Below are positions 8,637-17,742 of a stretch of 64,000 bases of DNA, piece after piece. The translations under genes and the position numbers were made by a program. Every line of letters begins with the position of its first letter. Within the stretch, counting starts at the first letter, position 1. The notes under the pieces were generated by a model. That model did not search any database. It saw nothing but the letters and a program-made list of their open reading frames with translations, and was not told the DNA's origin. This stretch comes from Brevibacterium luteolum (lineage in GTDB: Bacteria > Actinomycetota > Actinomycetes > Actinomycetales > Brevibacteriaceae): positions 1 through 64,000 of the forward strand of contig NZ_JABEMC010000004.1 of NCBI RefSeq assembly GCF_013004595.1, read 5' to 3'.

Positions 8637-10165
8637 GGCCGGACCTCTGCTGCGCTCCCGTTCGGGCGGGTCAGCGTCTGCGCGGCGGCTGCTGCACGCA
8701 GCACTGCGGCGGCCTTGTTGCGCGATTCCTGATCTTCCGAGGCGGGCACGGAGTCCGCGACGACTCCGGCACCGGCACTGACGGAGATGCGCCCGTTGCG
8801 GATGACGCCGGTGCGAATCGCGATGGCGACGTTGAGGTCGCCGGTGAAGGACAGGTACCCAACTGCTCCGCCGTAGACTCCGCGGGCGACGGTCTCGTAG
8901 TCGTCGATGAGCTGGAGGGCGCGCGGCTTCGGCGCCCCGGACAGCGTGCCGGCGGGAAACACCGCCGAGAGCACATCGATGCCGTCGACATCGTCATCGC
9001 AGGTGCCGACGACGGTCGAGCCGATGTGCATGATGTGGCTGTAGCGCTCGATCTCCATGAAGTTCACGACATCGACGCTGCCGGGCCGGCAGACCTTGGA
9101 GAGGTCGTTGCGGGCCAGGTCGACGAGCATGAGGTGCTCGGCGCGCTCCTTCTCGTCGGCCAGCAGCTCGGCTGCCAGCTGGCGGTCCTCCTCGGCGGTG
9201 GCACCGCGCGGCCGAGAGCCGGCGATCGGATGCGTCTCGACCTTCCCGTCGGTGACGGTGACCAGCGCCTCGGGTGAGGAACCGACGATCGCCATCGGGG
9301 TCCCGTCGGGGGTTGGCACGTCGAGCAGGTACATGTACGGGCTCGGGTTGAAGGTGCGCAGCAGCCGGTAGACATCGAGCGGGTCGGCCGTGCACTCGGC
9401 TTCGAAGCGCTGGGAGAGGACCACCTGGAAGACGTCGCCGTCGACGATGTTGCCCTTGGCCCGTTCGATCATCTGCAGGTAGTCGTCGCGGTCGGTGCGC
9501 GAGGAGACCTGCGGTTCGGCCCGGTCGTACCAGGCGACGTCGGACTCCAGCGGTGTGGCGAGCTCGGCCAGCATCGCCTCGAGGCGCTGGCAGCCGGCGT
9601 CATAGGCGTCGTCGACGCCGCTGTCGAGTCCGTTGACGTTGACGACGTTGGCGACCAGGGTCACCTCAGAGGTGTAGTGATCGTAGATGGCGACGTCGCC
9701 GGGGACCGAAAGGCTGAGTTCGGGGACCGCGTCGACGGGTTCTGGGCCGGGTCCGAGGCGTTCGGTGCGGCGCACGAAGTGCCAGCCGAGGTAGCCGACG
9801 AAGGAGGAGATCATCGGCGGCAGGCCGGCGTGGGGGCGTTCGATGGACAGCAGCCGCATCGTCTCGTGCAGGCCGGTGAGCACGTCTCCGCTGGTGGGCG
9901 CTCCGGCCGGGGCGGTGCCGAGCCACAGCAGCTCGCCGTCCTGCTCGGTCAGGGTGGCCACCGGGTCGCGGCCGATGAAGGAGTAGCGGTCCCACTGGCC
10001 CTGGCTGGCCGATTCGAAGAGGAACGCTCCGCTGCGGCCGGCGGCGAGCTTGCGGTACAGGCTCAGCGGCGTCTCGGCGTCGGCGAGCACGCGGGTGAAG
10101 ACAGGCACGAGCCGATGGTGTTCCGCACTGGCGCGGAACTCCTCACGTGTCGGCGAGATGTGCAT
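8633..10165 (-). CDS. trpE: Anthranilate synthase component I
   Basis: 510-residue enzyme making anthranilate from chorismate with ammonia from TrpG. The chorismate-binding C-terminal half shows [40 protein letters not shown] and [14 protein letters not shown]. The N-terminal half holds the Trp-feedback region, including [17 protein letters not shown]. The start overlaps the end of hisI by 23 bases. No leader peptide or attenuator is possible directly upstream because hisI abuts. trpG is not in the window. Confidence 0.96.
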   Translation of the reverse strand: MHISPTREEFRASAEHHRLVPVFTRVLADAETPLSLYRKLAAGRSGAFLFESASQGQWDRYSFIGRDPVATLTEQDGELLWLGTAPAGAPTSGDVLTGLHETMRLLSIERPHAGLPPMISSFVGYLGWHFVRRTERLGPGPEPVDAVPELSLSVPGDVAIYDHYTSEVTLVANVVNVNGLDSGVDDAYDAGCQRLEAMLAELATPLESDVAWYDRAEPQVSSRTDRDDYLQMIERAKGNIVDGDVFQVVLSQRFEAECTADPLDVYRLLRTFNPSPYMYLLDVPTPDGTPMAIVGSSPEALVTVTDGKVETHPIAGSRPRGATAEEDRQLAAELLADEKERAEHLMLVDLARNDLSKVCRPGSVDVVNFMEIERYSHIMHIGSTVVGTCDDDVDGIDVLSAVFPAGTLSGAPKPRALQLIDDYETVARGVYGGAVGYLSFTGDLNVAIAIRTGVIRNGRISVSAGAGVVADSVPASEDQESRNKAAAVLRAAAAAQTLTRPNGSAAEVRP

Positions 10166-10514
10166 CGAGCTCCCTTCCGGTGAAGCAGGTGGCTGTCTGA
10201 GTATGGCACGCCGGCCCGACCTGGTCGACGATGAGCAGGATGGTGTCGGCGTCGCAGTCGAGGGCGACCGAGCGGACCTTCTGCGTGTGACCGGAGGTCT
10301 CGCCCTTGACCCAGTACTCCTGGCGGGATCGCGACCAGTAGGTCGCCTTGCCGGTGCGCAGGGTGCGGGCCAGTGCCTCGTCGTCCATCCACGCGAGCAT
10401 GAGCACCTCGCGGCTCGTCGCCTCCTGCACGACGACCGGCAGCAGCCCGCCGCTGCCGCGTTTGAGGCGTTCGGCGATCGCCGGGTCGAGGCTGGAGTCC
10501 GGGACGCCGGTCAT
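10143..10514 (-). CDS. hisI: Phosphoribosyl-AMP cyclohydrolase
   Basis: 123-residue histidine pathway enzyme opening the adenine ring of phosphoribosyl-AMP. Metal-site motifs are present: [11 protein letters not shown] for Mg and the Cys residues of [10 protein letters not shown] for Zn. Monofunctional, since HisE is encoded separately at 15.5 kb. The ATG overlaps the hisF stop by four bases. Confidence 0.95.
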   Translation of the reverse strand: MTGVPDSSLDPAIAERLKRGSGGLLPVVVQEATSREVLMLAWMDDEALARTLRTGKATYWSRSRQEYWVKGETSGHTQKVRSVALDCDADTILLIVDQVGPACHTQTATCFTGRELDAHLADT

Positions 10515-11284
10515 CGGACGGTGATCCCGTCGGCTGCGAGGGCTTCCTTCACCTCGGCGATCGTGAAGGTGCCGAAGTGGAAGACCGAGGCGGCGAGCAC
10601 GGCATCGGCTCCGGCGTGGACGGCCGGGGCGAAGTGCTCGAGCTTGCCGGCGCCTCCGGAGGCGATGAGCGGGACGTCGACGGCTGCGCGGGCGGCGCGG
10701 ATGAGTTCAAGGTCGAAGCCCTCATGTGTGCCGTCGGCGTCGACGCTGTTGAGCAGGATCTCCCCTGCCCCGCGTTCGGCTGCCTCGCGGATCCATTCGA
10801 TGGCGTCGATGCCGGTTCCGCGGCGGCCGCCATGGGTAGTGACCTCGAATCCCGAGGCGGTGGCCGGCTGGTCTGCTGGGACCCGGCGGGCGTCGAGGGA
10901 GAGGACGAGGACCTGGCTGCCGAAGCGTTCGGCGATCTCGGTGATGAGTTCGGGCCGGGCGACGGCTGCGGTGTTGACGCCGACCTTGTCGGCGCCGGCC
11001 CGCAGCAGCCGGTCGACGTCGTCGGTGCTGCGCACTCCCCCGCCGACGGTCAGCGGGATGAACACCGTCTCCGCGCACTGGGAGACCATGTCGTAGGTGG
11101 TCTCCCGGTCGCTGCTGGAGGCGGTGACGTCGAGGAAGGTGACTTCGTCAGCGCCGAGTTCGCTGTAGCGGCGGGCGAGTTCGATCGGATCACCGGCATC
11201 GCGCAGGTTTTCGAACCGCACCCCTTTGACGACGCGGCCGGCGTCGACGTCAAGGCACGGGATGACGCGCACGGCAAGGGTCAT
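10511..11284 (-). CDS. hisF: Imidazole glycerol phosphate synthase cyclase subunit
   Basis: 257-residue TIM barrel that, with the glutaminase HisH, forms imidazole glycerol phosphate and AICAR. The catalytic aspartates lie in [14 protein letters not shown] (about D11) and [10 protein letters not shown] (about D130); phosphate loops are VGGGVRS and ASGGAGK. hisH and hisA, usually nearby, are outside the window. ATG start with AGGAG upstream; 16 bases after the carboxyltransferase gene. Confidence 0.96.
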   Translation of the reverse strand: MTLAVRVIPCLDVDAGRVVKGVRFENLRDAGDPIELARRYSELGADEVTFLDVTASSSDRETTYDMVSQCAETVFIPLTVGGGVRSTDDVDRLLRAGADKVGVNTAAVARPELITEIAERFGSQVLVLSLDARRVPADQPATASGFEVTTHGGRRGTGIDAIEWIREAAERGAGEILLNSVDADGTHEGFDLELIRAARAAVDVPLIASGGAGKLEHFAPAVHAGADAVLAASVFHFGTFTIAEVKEALAADGITVR

Positions 11285-11300
11285 GTTCGCGGGGCTCCTC

Positions 11301-12806
11301 TTACAGTCCGAGGCTGCGGTAGCGTTCGATGCGCCGGTGCTCGCGGCGGTAGGCCGGCTCGCGCATCAGCGAGATGATCTCGTACTCCAGGGTCTTCGCC
11401 ACCCGGGTGACGAACGCCTCGGGTTCGTCGGCGGCATCTGGCTGCTCGGCGATGACCCGGTCGACGATGCCGTGCTTGAGCAGCATCTCGGCCTGCACGC
11501 CCTGCTTCTGCGCCATCTCCGGGGCATGGTCGGTGTCGCGGTAGACGATCGCCGAGGCGCCTTCGGGCGGCAGCGGTGACAGCCAGCCGTTCTCGGCTGA
11601 GAGCACCCGGTCAGCTGGGACGAGTGCCAATGCCCCGCCGCCGGTCCCCTCGCCCATGATGAGGGAGACGGTCGGTGCGTCGAGGGTGGCCAGGTCGGCC
11701 AGGCAGCGGGCGATCTCTCCGGCCAGCCCGCCTTCCTCAGCGCTCTTCGACAGCGCGGCACCCGGGGTGTCGATGATCGTGACGAGCGGGATGTGCAGCT
11801 CGGCTGCCAGGGCCATGCCGCGGCGGGCTTCACGCAGGGCGGCTGGTCCCATCGGTTCGCCCGCGGCCTGCCGGCTGCGGTCCTGGCCGAGCACGATGCA
11901 CGGTGCGGTGCCGAAACGGGCGGCGGCCAGCAGCAGGCCGGGGTCCTTCTCACCCTGGCCGGTGCCGTTGAGCGGCAGCACGTCGGTGGCGCCGTGGCGC
12001 AGCAGTTCGCGCACGCCGGGGCGTTCGGGCCGGCGCGAGGCGGTGATGATGTCCCAGGCGTGGGTGTTGACCGGCATCGGGTCGGGTTCGGTGCGCGGAT
12101 CCGGCACCGGTCCCGGGACTTCGCGGGCACCCATGAGCACATTCAGGACCATGTTGACCGTCGAGGCGATCCGCTCAGGTGAGAGGACGGCGTCGATGAG
12201 CCCGTTGCGGTAGAGGTTCTCACCGGTCTGGATGCTGTCGGGGAACTTCTCGCCGTAGAGCTGCTCGTACACGCGCGGGCCGAGGAAGCCGATGAGGCTG
12301 CCGCGGTCGGCGACGGTGAAGTGGCCCAGTGATCCCCAGGAGGCGAACACGCCTCCGGTAGTCGGGTGGCGCAGGTAGACGAGGTAGGGCAGTCCGGCCT
12401 TGCGGTGGACCTTCACAGCAGCGGCGAGCTTGACCATCGTGAGGAATGCGACGGTGCCCTCCTGCATGCGGGTGCCGCCGGATGCCGGTCCGGCCAGCAG
12501 TGGGAGGCCTTCGGCGGTGGCGCGTTCGATCGCCCGGCACAGCCGTTCGGCTGCAGCGACGCCGATCGATCCGGCGAGGAACCGGAACTCGCAGGCCACG
12601 ACCGCGACGCGGCGGCCGTAGATGCGGCCCTCACCGGTGATGACGGCCTCGTCGACACCGGACTTCTGGGCAGCCTGGGCGAGTTCGGCGGCGTAGGTCT
12701 CGGAGATCCCATCAGCAGGTTCGATCGGCTCTTCGTCCCAGGAGACGAAGGTGCCGTCGTCGACGACGAGGTCGATGAGCTCCCGGGCGCTCAGCCGCGA
12801 GCTCAT
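11301..12806 (-). CDS. Fused beta/alpha acyl-CoA carboxyltransferase (AccD3-like)
   Basis: 501-residue carboxyltransferase in which an AccD-like N-terminal half (about residues 1-235, with SGGTRMQEG and the oxyanion-type [14 protein letters not shown]) is fused to an AccA-like C-terminal half (about 250-500, with [23 protein letters not shown] and [11 protein letters not shown]). Such enzymes move the carboxyl group from carboxybiotin to an acyl-CoA. The N-terminal zinc ribbon of bacterial AccD is missing. The layout resembles mycobacterial AccD3. No biotin carboxylase or biotin carrier gene is present in the window, so partner and substrate are unknown. The ATG overlaps the CoA-transferase stop by four bases. 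Confidence 0.88.
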   Translation of the reverse strand: MSSRLSARELIDLVVDDGTFVSWDEEPIEPADGISETYAAELAQAAQKSGVDEAVITGEGRIYGRRVAVVACEFRFLAGSIGVAAAERLCRAIERATAEGLPLLAGPASGGTRMQEGTVAFLTMVKLAAAVKVHRKAGLPYLVYLRHPTTGGVFASWGSLGHFTVADRGSLIGFLGPRVYEQLYGEKFPDSIQTGENLYRNGLIDAVLSPERIASTVNMVLNVLMGAREVPGPVPDPRTEPDPMPVNTHAWDIITASRRPERPGVRELLRHGATDVLPLNGTGQGEKDPGLLLAAARFGTAPCIVLGQDRSRQAAGEPMGPAALREARRGMALAAELHIPLVTIIDTPGAALSKSAEEGGLAGEIARCLADLATLDAPTVSLIMGEGTGGGALALVPADRVLSAENGWLSPLPPEGASAIVYRDTDHAPEMAQKQGVQAEMLLKHGIVDRVIAEQPDAADEPEAFVTRVAKTLEYEIISLMREPAYRREHRRIERYRSLGL

Positions 12807-14011
12807 GGCGTCTCCTCGAGCCAGCGGCGGATCGCGTCGCCGTGCTCGTTGAGCAGCGGCGGGGCGAGGTGCTCGCGCGGGGTCGATTCGGTCTCGCCTT
12901 CGGTATCGGCGTCGAAGAACCGCAGCGGCGGGCCGGGCAGGTCGATCTCACCGAGCACCGGGTGCTCAACGGAGATCTTCAGTCCCTGCGACAGGGCCTG
13001 CTCCCACTGGTAGACCTCCTGCAGGGAGCGCACGATGCCCGATGGGATGCCGGCGGCGGCGAGCTTCTCGAGCAGCTCTTCGGCGGTGTAGTCGCGGAAG
13101 CGCTCCTCGATGACGCTGATGACTGCCGGGCGGTTGGCGACGCGCTCGGCGTTGGTCGCCATGCCCTGGGTTTCGGAGTCGATGTCGAAGGCGGCGCAGA
13201 GTTTGTGCCACAGGTTCTGGTTGCCCACCGAGATCTGCACGGCCCCGCCCTTGCAGTGGAACAGGCCGTAGGGCGACAGCGACGGGTGGTGGTTGCCGCC
13301 AGGTGCGGGGTTCTCCCCGGCGACCGTGGCGCGGGTGCCCTGGAAGGCGTGGACGCCGACCATGCCGGCGATGAGCGAAGTGCGCACGACCTTGCCGCGG
13401 CCGGTGCGCTCGCGTTCGAGCAGGGCGGCGAGCACGCCGTAGGAGCCGTAGATGCCGGAGAGCAGGTCGGCGATCGGCACGCCGACCTTCTGCATGTCAT
13501 CGGGGCCGGAGCCGGTCAGCGACATGAGGCCGGCCTCACCCTGGGCGATCTGGTCGTAGCCGGCGCGGGAGGCTTCGGGGCCGTCGTGGCCGAAGCCGGT
13601 GATCGAGAGGATCACGAGGCGCGGGTTGAGCTCCATGCAGCGTTCGGTGGAGAACCCGAGGCGGGTGAGCACGCCGCCGCGGAAGTTCTCGACGAGCACG
13701 TCGGCGCGTTCGATGAGCTGGGCGAGGACCTCCTTGTCGCCGTCGTCCTTGAGGTTGAGGGCGATGGATTCCTTGTTGCGGTTGCAGGAGAAGAAGTAGG
13801 TGGCCTGCGGGTCGTCCTCAGGGCCGACGAAGGGCGGGCCCCAGGAGCGGGAGTCGTCGCCGGAGGCGGGGTTCTCGACCTTGATGACGCGGGCGCCGAG
13901 GTCGCCGAGCATCTGCCCGGCGTGCGGTCCGGCCAGTGCGCGGGAGAGGTCGACGACGGTGTAGCCGGACAGCGGTCCGGGGCGGGTGGTGGTCTCGGAT
14001 GTGCTGCTCAT
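12803..14011 (-). CDS. CaiB/BaiF family (class III) CoA-transferase
   Basis: 402-residue enzyme of the family that swaps CoA between carboxylic acids. The N-terminus GYTVVDLSRALAGPHAGQ is diagnostic, and the catalytic Asp is D153 in AGYDQIAQGEAGLMSLTG. The substrate is not readable. It is translationally coupled to the carboxyltransferase gene, so the two probably act on the same acyl-CoA pool. Start ATG with AAGGAGAA about 12 bases upstream. The 134 bases before it, back to the PH-protein stop, show no clear signal. Confidence 0.92.
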   Translation of the reverse strand: MSSTSETTTRPGPLSGYTVVDLSRALAGPHAGQMLGDLGARVIKVENPASGDDSRSWGPPFVGPEDDPQATYFFSCNRNKESIALNLKDDGDKEVLAQLIERADVLVENFRGGVLTRLGFSTERCMELNPRLVILSITGFGHDGPEASRAGYDQIAQGEAGLMSLTGSGPDDMQKVGVPIADLLSGIYGSYGVLAALLERERTGRGKVVRTSLIAGMVGVHAFQGTRATVAGENPAPGGNHHPSLSPYGLFHCKGGAVQISVGNQNLWHKLCAAFDIDSETQGMATNAERVANRPAVISVIEERFRDYTAEELLEKLAAAGIPSGIVRSLQEVYQWEQALSQGLKISVEHPVLGEIDLPGPPLRFFDADTEGETESTPREHLAPPLLNEHGDAIRRWLEETP

Positions 14012-14145
14012 CGTCAGGCGGTTCTCCTTCGTCGTTCGGCCGCTGGCAGCCGTGCCCGGCGGCTGGTCTCAGTGTGCCCGAGGTGTCGGTGCCGCTGCGC
14101 TGTCGTCTCGCGGACGCGTGTCTGCACGGGTGGTGTCAGACCGGT

Positions 14146-14613
14146 TCAGTTGTCCGGCACATCGGGTGAGCTGTATGTGTCCACGAGTCTACGCAACCGC
14201 TCGCAGGCGTAGCGCGCCCGGTCTCCGTCTGCGGACTGGATCGCCATCACCGACAGGGTCGAACCGTCGGACAGGTCGAGGGTGACCCACGAGTCACCAC
14301 CCCGCGGGTGGAAGCTGATGGAGAGGATGCGCGTCCATTCGACCCTCGTCGTGCTGAAGATGTTGCGCACGATGAGTGCTTCGTCGGTGACAAATGCGGC
14401 GATCGCCCCGACGCGCCAGACGACGGCTCCGAAGATCACGCCCAGAGCATTCATCCAGATGATGTCGCGGGTCTTCCAGCCGGTCCAGTGCAACTGAGTC
14501 AGCCCCCAGCTCAGCAGTGCGAAGGACACGACGATCGTGATCGCGAGGAACACGGTGAGGATCCTCGTGAAATAGGGCCTGAATGGCCGTGTCTCAGATG
14601 CGGCAGGCGCCAA
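14146..14613 (-). CDS. PH-domain membrane protein (bPH_6 type)
   Basis: 155-residue protein with two membrane helices (about residues 16-38 and 53-74) followed by a bacterial PH-like domain with the pattern ALIVRNIFSTTRVEWTRI and a Trp-rich beta region. Proteins of this type commonly follow hisG in actinobacteria; the function is unknown. The TTG start lies inside the end of hisG, a 20-base overlap, so it is probably translated by coupling. Confidence 0.8.
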   Translation of the reverse strand: MAPAASETRPFRPYFTRILTVFLAITIVVSFALLSWGLTQLHWTGWKTRDIIWMNALGVIFGAVVWRVGAIAAFVTDEALIVRNIFSTTRVEWTRILSISFHPRGGDSWVTLDLSDGSTLSVMAIQSADGDRARYACERLRRLVDTYSSPDVPDN

Positions 14614-15487
14614 TGTTCGTCACCAGGATGGCGCGTGCGCCGACTTCGTAGAGCTGGTCCATGGTCTTGTGCACGTCGCGGGCGGCGACCATGGTGCGCA
14701 CGGCGTACCAGTCGCTGTCGTGCAGGGCGGAGACGGTGGGGCTTTCGAAGCCGGGGGTCAGCGCGGTCGCCTCGGCGAGGTGTTCGGCGGCGATGTCGTA
14801 GTCGACGAGGACGTAGTCGCGGGCGACCATGACGCTTTCGAGCCGGCGCAGAAACTTCCGGGTGCCCGGGTTCGACTTCCGGTTGGAGATGACCACGGCT
14901 TCGGAGTGCAGGACCGGTTCGCCGAAGGTCTGCAGCCCGGCCATCCGCAGCGTGGTGCCGGTTTCAACCACATCGGCGATGACGTCGGCGACACCGAGTT
15001 CGATCGAGACCTCCACGGCCCCGTCGAGTTTGATGACCCGGGCTTCGAGTCCGCGCTGTGCAAGGTCGCGTTCGACCAGCGTCGGATAGCTGGTGGCGAT
15101 GGTGAGGCCCTCGAGTTCGTCGATCTCGTGGAAAGCGCCTTCGGCTCCGGCGTAGTGGAAGCGGGAGCGGGCGAAGCCCAGCGGCAGCAGCTCCTCGGCT
15201 TCGGCACCGGATTCCAGCAGCAGATCGCGGCCGGTGATGCCGAGGTCGATGAGCCCGCGGCCGACATAGACGGCGATATCGCGCGGGCGCAGGTAGAAGA
15301 ACTCGATGCCGGCGTCGACGTCGCGGTGGACGAGTCGCTTGGAGGTCGTGCGCACCTGGTAGCCGGCTTCGCGCAGCATCGTCGTCGCTGATTCGGACAG
15401 CGAGCCCTTGTTAGGCACAGCCACGCGCAGCATGCCGTCGGCCCGGACCGCCGGGATGCGGCCGGTATCGGTGATTTCTCGGCTCAC
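14594..15487 (-). CDS. hisG: ATP phosphoribosyltransferase (long form)
   Basis: First enzyme of histidine synthesis, joining PRPP and ATP. About 297 residues: a catalytic part starting MLRVAVPNKGSLSE, the signature DVVETGTTLRMAGL, and a C-terminal ACT-like regulatory domain of about 80 residues that gives histidine feedback in long-form HisG. I prefer the GTG at 15487 because AAAGGA lies just upstream; a second GTG at 15505 would overlap the hisE stop by four bases, so either could be used. Confidence 0.94.
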   Translation of the reverse strand: MSREITDTGRIPAVRADGMLRVAVPNKGSLSESATTMLREAGYQVRTTSKRLVHRDVDAGIEFFYLRPRDIAVYVGRGLIDLGITGRDLLLESGAEAEELLPLGFARSRFHYAGAEGAFHEIDELEGLTIATSYPTLVERDLAQRGLEARVIKLDGAVEVSIELGVADVIADVVETGTTLRMAGLQTFGEPVLHSEAVVISNRKSNPGTRKFLRRLESVMVARDYVLVDYDIAAEHLAEATALTPGFESPTVSALHDSDWYAVRTMVAARDVHKTMDQLYEVGARAILVTNIGACRI

Positions 15488-15501
15488 AGCTTCCTTTCGG
15501 C

Positions 15502-15765
15502 TCACAGTTCGCGATAGACGTCGTCGAGGCTGATCCCGCGGGCGATCATCATCACCTGCAGGTGGTAGATCGCCTGAGCGATCTCACCTGCGAGTTCGAC
15601 ATCGGATTCGTACTCGGCGGCCATCCACACCTCGGCGGCCTCTTCGACGACCTTCTTGCCGATCGCATGGACTCCGGCGTCCAGCTCGGCCACGGTGGAC
15701 GAACCAGCGGGACGGGTGGCTGCTTTTTCGGTCAGTTCTGCGAACAGTTCTTCGAAGGTCTTCAC
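15502..15765 (-). CDS. hisE: Phosphoribosyl-ATP pyrophosphatase
   Basis: 87-residue MazG-fold enzyme removing pyrophosphate from phosphoribosyl-ATP. Metal-binding acidic residues occur in [18 protein letters not shown] and the following [17 protein letters not shown] helix. The frame is open for about 100 codons further upstream, but the family N-terminus ([10 protein letters not shown]) fixes the GTG at 15765. No ribosome binding site is visible and a TATTAC box lies ten bases upstream, suggesting a leaderless message. First gene of the his-trp run. Confidence 0.94.
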   Translation of the reverse strand: MKTFEELFAELTEKAATRPAGSSTVAELDAGVHAIGKKVVEEAAEVWMAAEYESDVELAGEIAQAIYHLQVMMIARGISLDDVYREL

Positions 15766-16092
15766 ACGGCCAGGGTAATACACCACCGGCACCAGTCTGC
15801 AGAGAGTCTCAGGCGCCGCCCTACAGAGCAGAGAGGCGAAGTCCCAGCGCAGGAGCTGGAAGCAGCGGCCCCAGAGGCTGCGGCCCGCGCCCGGCGCATC
15901 CAGACGATGACGTATGAAACTGCGATCAGGAGGAAGTGAGGGGAGGATCACAGCTCCAGGCCACCGAAACCTCCTGCCGTGAGCTCGGGAGCCTGCCCCG
16001 TGCGGGATGGCGCACAGACCGGATGGTTGAGGGCAATGCCGAGGGCGGACGTACATGATCGGGGTCGACGTCAACACGACGTTCGAAGACCC
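15766..16092. other. 327-base gap without a recognisable gene
   Basis: Between pnuX (stop at 16093) and hisE (start at 15765). Frames that are open here have compositions typical of shadows and no ribosome binding site. Only the candidate hisE -10 box stands out. No convincing terminator hairpin for pnuX was found. In related actinomycetes the equivalent place holds riboflavin biosynthesis genes, so this may be what remains after their loss; I see no remnant of them in the sequence. Confidence 0.5.
15775..15780 (-). promoter_or_regulatory. Candidate -10 box for leaderless hisE
   Basis: TATTAC on the minus strand, ending ten bases before the hisE GTG, which would put the transcript start within a few bases of the start codon. 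No convincing -35 box. It would drive the whole hisE-to-pyk series. Confidence 0.4.
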
Positions 16093-16761
16093 TCAGCCGT
16101 CGGCGCAGTGCCCGGCGATCGTCTGTGCGGGTTCGCTCGGTGATGCGATCGTCTGCTTGGACTTCCTCGCCCAGTCGACGATGCCGACGATGACCATGAT
16201 GAGGAAGACGAAGTACACGATGCCGGAGAACAGCAGGCCGCCCATGATGGCCAGTGGAATCCCGACGAGGTCGACGGCCAGCCACACGAACCAGAACTCG
16301 ACGATCGCCCGGCCTTGGGCGTACATCGCCACGAGTGAGCCGATGAAGATGTAGGCGTCCGGGTATGGGTTCCACGACCAGTCGCCCCACGCCAGGATCC
16401 AGCCGAAACCGGCAGTGCCTGCGGCCAGGGCGGCGATGAGCAGTAGTCGTTCGGGCCAGGTCGCCCAGCGCACGCGGATCTCACCGGTCTCCTCCTGGGA
16501 GCGCTTCCACTGGCTCCATCCCCAGATCGCAGCGGCGACGATGACGACCTGGCGCGCGGCGTTGCCGCCGAGGCCTGCCGAGATGCTGGCCGAGAACAGG
16601 AAGATCGAGCCGGTGATCTGCACAGGCCAGGAGAAGATGTTGCGCCGCAGTGCCAGGAACACCGTTGCCAGTGCGCAGATGTTGCCGATGACATCGGACC
16701 AGGGAACGGGCTTGCCCATGAGTTCGAAGACCGGGGCGTTGAGCCACGAGATGATATCCAC
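16093..16761 (-). CDS. pnuX: PnuC-family riboflavin transporter (PnuX/RibM)
   Basis: 222-residue membrane protein of the PnuC/SWEET-like vitamin transporter family with about seven helices and the family tryptophan motif WGWSQWKR near residue 82. Family members facilitate uptake of a vitamin that is then trapped by phosphorylation; the FMN riboswitch immediately upstream identifies riboflavin as the likely substrate, as for RibM/PnuX of corynebacteria and streptomycetes. The GTG at 16761 is chosen because GAAAGG lies nine bases upstream; an in-frame TTG at 16782 would overlap that site. It stands alone: no riboflavin synthesis gene is adjacent. Confidence 0.9.
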   Translation of the reverse strand: MDIISWLNAPVFELMGKPVPWSDVIGNICALATVFLALRRNIFSWPVQITGSIFLFSASISAGLGGNAARQVVIVAAAIWGWSQWKRSQEETGEIRVRWATWPERLLLIAALAAGTAGFGWILAWGDWSWNPYPDAYIFIGSLVAMYAQGRAIVEFWFVWLAVDLVGIPLAIMGGLLFSGIVYFVFLIMVIVGIVDWARKSKQTIASPSEPAQTIAGHCADG

Positions 16762-16865
16762 TTTCCGAAACCTTTCGCTCAAGGCTCCGGGGGTTGCGAC
16801 GCGTGAATAGCGCGGTGGCGCCGCGTAGGCTCAGGCACATATCGCCATCAGCTGCGCGGACGCAG

Positions 16866-16987
16866 ACGTGCTTCCTCCCATCCGGACTTTCACCGTCGGT
16901 ACTGGAATCCCACCAGTTCAGCCCCGTCGGAACGGGGGTCGCGGACTGTCACCGCCGGCTCGGACTTTCACCGACCCCGGAGCACGT
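16866..16987 (-). promoter_or_regulatory. FMN riboswitch (RFN element)
   Basis: Minus-strand RNA with all hallmarks of the RFN fold: P1 arms ACGTGCT (16981-16987) and AGCACGT (16866-16872), the conserved GGTCGGTGAAAGTCCG, the GCCGGCGGTGACAGTCCGCG junction, a variable GC hairpin (GACCCCCGTTCCGACGGGG), the GGTGGGATTCCAGTACCGAC segment and the closing GTCCGGATGGGAGGAAG. It binds FMN and switches off pnuX. A weak CCTT/AAGG hairpin over the pnuX ribosome binding site (around 16770-16785) suggests translational rather than transcriptional control, but the platform is not certain. Confidence 0.96.
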
Positions 16988-16999
16988 ACTCCTGGTGGC

Positions 17000-17029
17000 A
17001 CTATAGGCTCTGGCTCACATGCGCGGCAA
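17000..17029 (-). promoter_or_regulatory. Promoter of the FMN riboswitch-pnuX unit
   Basis: TTGCCG (17024-17029) and TATAGT (17000-17005) with an 18-base spacer on the minus strand, ending 12 bases before the riboswitch P1 stem. The -35 box lies within the left arm of the rpe terminator hairpin. Confidence 0.65.
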
Positions 17030-17048
17030 CTTCTGTCTTGCCGCGCAT
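17019..17048 (-). terminator. Hairpin after rpe
   Basis: Perfect 11-bp inverted repeat ATGCGCGGCAA / TTGCCGCGCAT with an 8-base loop, starting six bases after the rpe stop. No T run follows. It shares sequence with the pnuX -35 box. Confidence 0.65.
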
Positions 17049-17054
17049 GCCTGT

Positions 17055-17717
17055 TCAGCGCAGGGCGTCGAGAGCGAGTTCGCGCAGCTCTTCGATCGCT
17101 GCGCTGCGGTTTTCAGCGCTGTATACGGCGGAGCCTGCCACGAGCACATTCGCTCCGGCGGCCACAGCGCGGGCGACGGTGGTGGTCGAGACTCCCCCGT
17201 CGACCTGCAGCTGGACTTCGAGTCCGGCGTCGTCGATCGCCTGGCGCGTGCGGGTGACCTTCGGCAGGCACACGTCGAGGAATGACTGGCCGCCGAAGCC
17301 GGGTTCGACGGTCATGATGAGGATCTGGTCGAATTCGGCCAGCAGGTCGATGTAGGGCTCGATCGGAGTGGCCGGGCGGATCGCCAGCGAGGCCTTCGCC
17401 CCGAGTGCGCGGATCTCGCGGGCCAGCCGGACAGGGGCCGCGGAGGCTTCGGCGTGGAAGCTGACCGATGCGCAGCCCATCTCCGCGTAGACCTGGGCGT
17501 GCCGGTCGGCCTGCTCGATCATGAGATGTGCGTCGATGGGAATCGGCGAGACCTCACGGATCCGCTCGACGACCGGCGGGCCGAAGGTGAGGTTGGGAAC
17601 GAAGTGGTTGTCCATGACGTCGACGTGGGCCATATCGGCTGCCGAGATCGCGTCGAGTTCCTCGGACAGGCGGGAGAAGTCACAGGACAGGATGCTGGGA
17701 TGAATGCGAATGCTCAC
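17055..17717 (-). CDS. rpe: Ribulose-phosphate 3-epimerase
   Basis: 220-residue TIM barrel of the pentose phosphate pathway interconverting ribulose-5- and xylulose-5-phosphate. Metal and catalytic motifs: [48 protein letters not shown] and QVDGGVS. The upstream open frame is rsmB in another phase; the GTG at 17717 gives the family N-terminus. GGGAGG is almost next to the GTG, too close for an ideal ribosome binding site. Last gene of the pyr-to-rpe series. Confidence 0.95.
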   Translation of the reverse strand: MSIRIHPSILSCDFSRLSEELDAISAADMAHVDVMDNHFVPNLTFGPPVVERIREVSPIPIDAHLMIEQADRHAQVYAEMGCASVSFHAEASAAPVRLAREIRALGAKASLAIRPATPIEPYIDLLAEFDQILIMTVEPGFGGQSFLDVCLPKVTRTRQAIDDAGLEVQLQVDGGVSTTTVARAVAAGANVLVAGSAVYSAENRSAAIEELRELALDALR

Positions 17718-17742
17718 CCTCCCAGCATAGAGCCTCAGCGCT

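Noticed and set aside
15766-16092. Hidden small gene or remnant rib gene in the hisE-pnuX gap
   Set aside because: No frame has a start with a ribosome binding site and no riboflavin-enzyme motif could be found.
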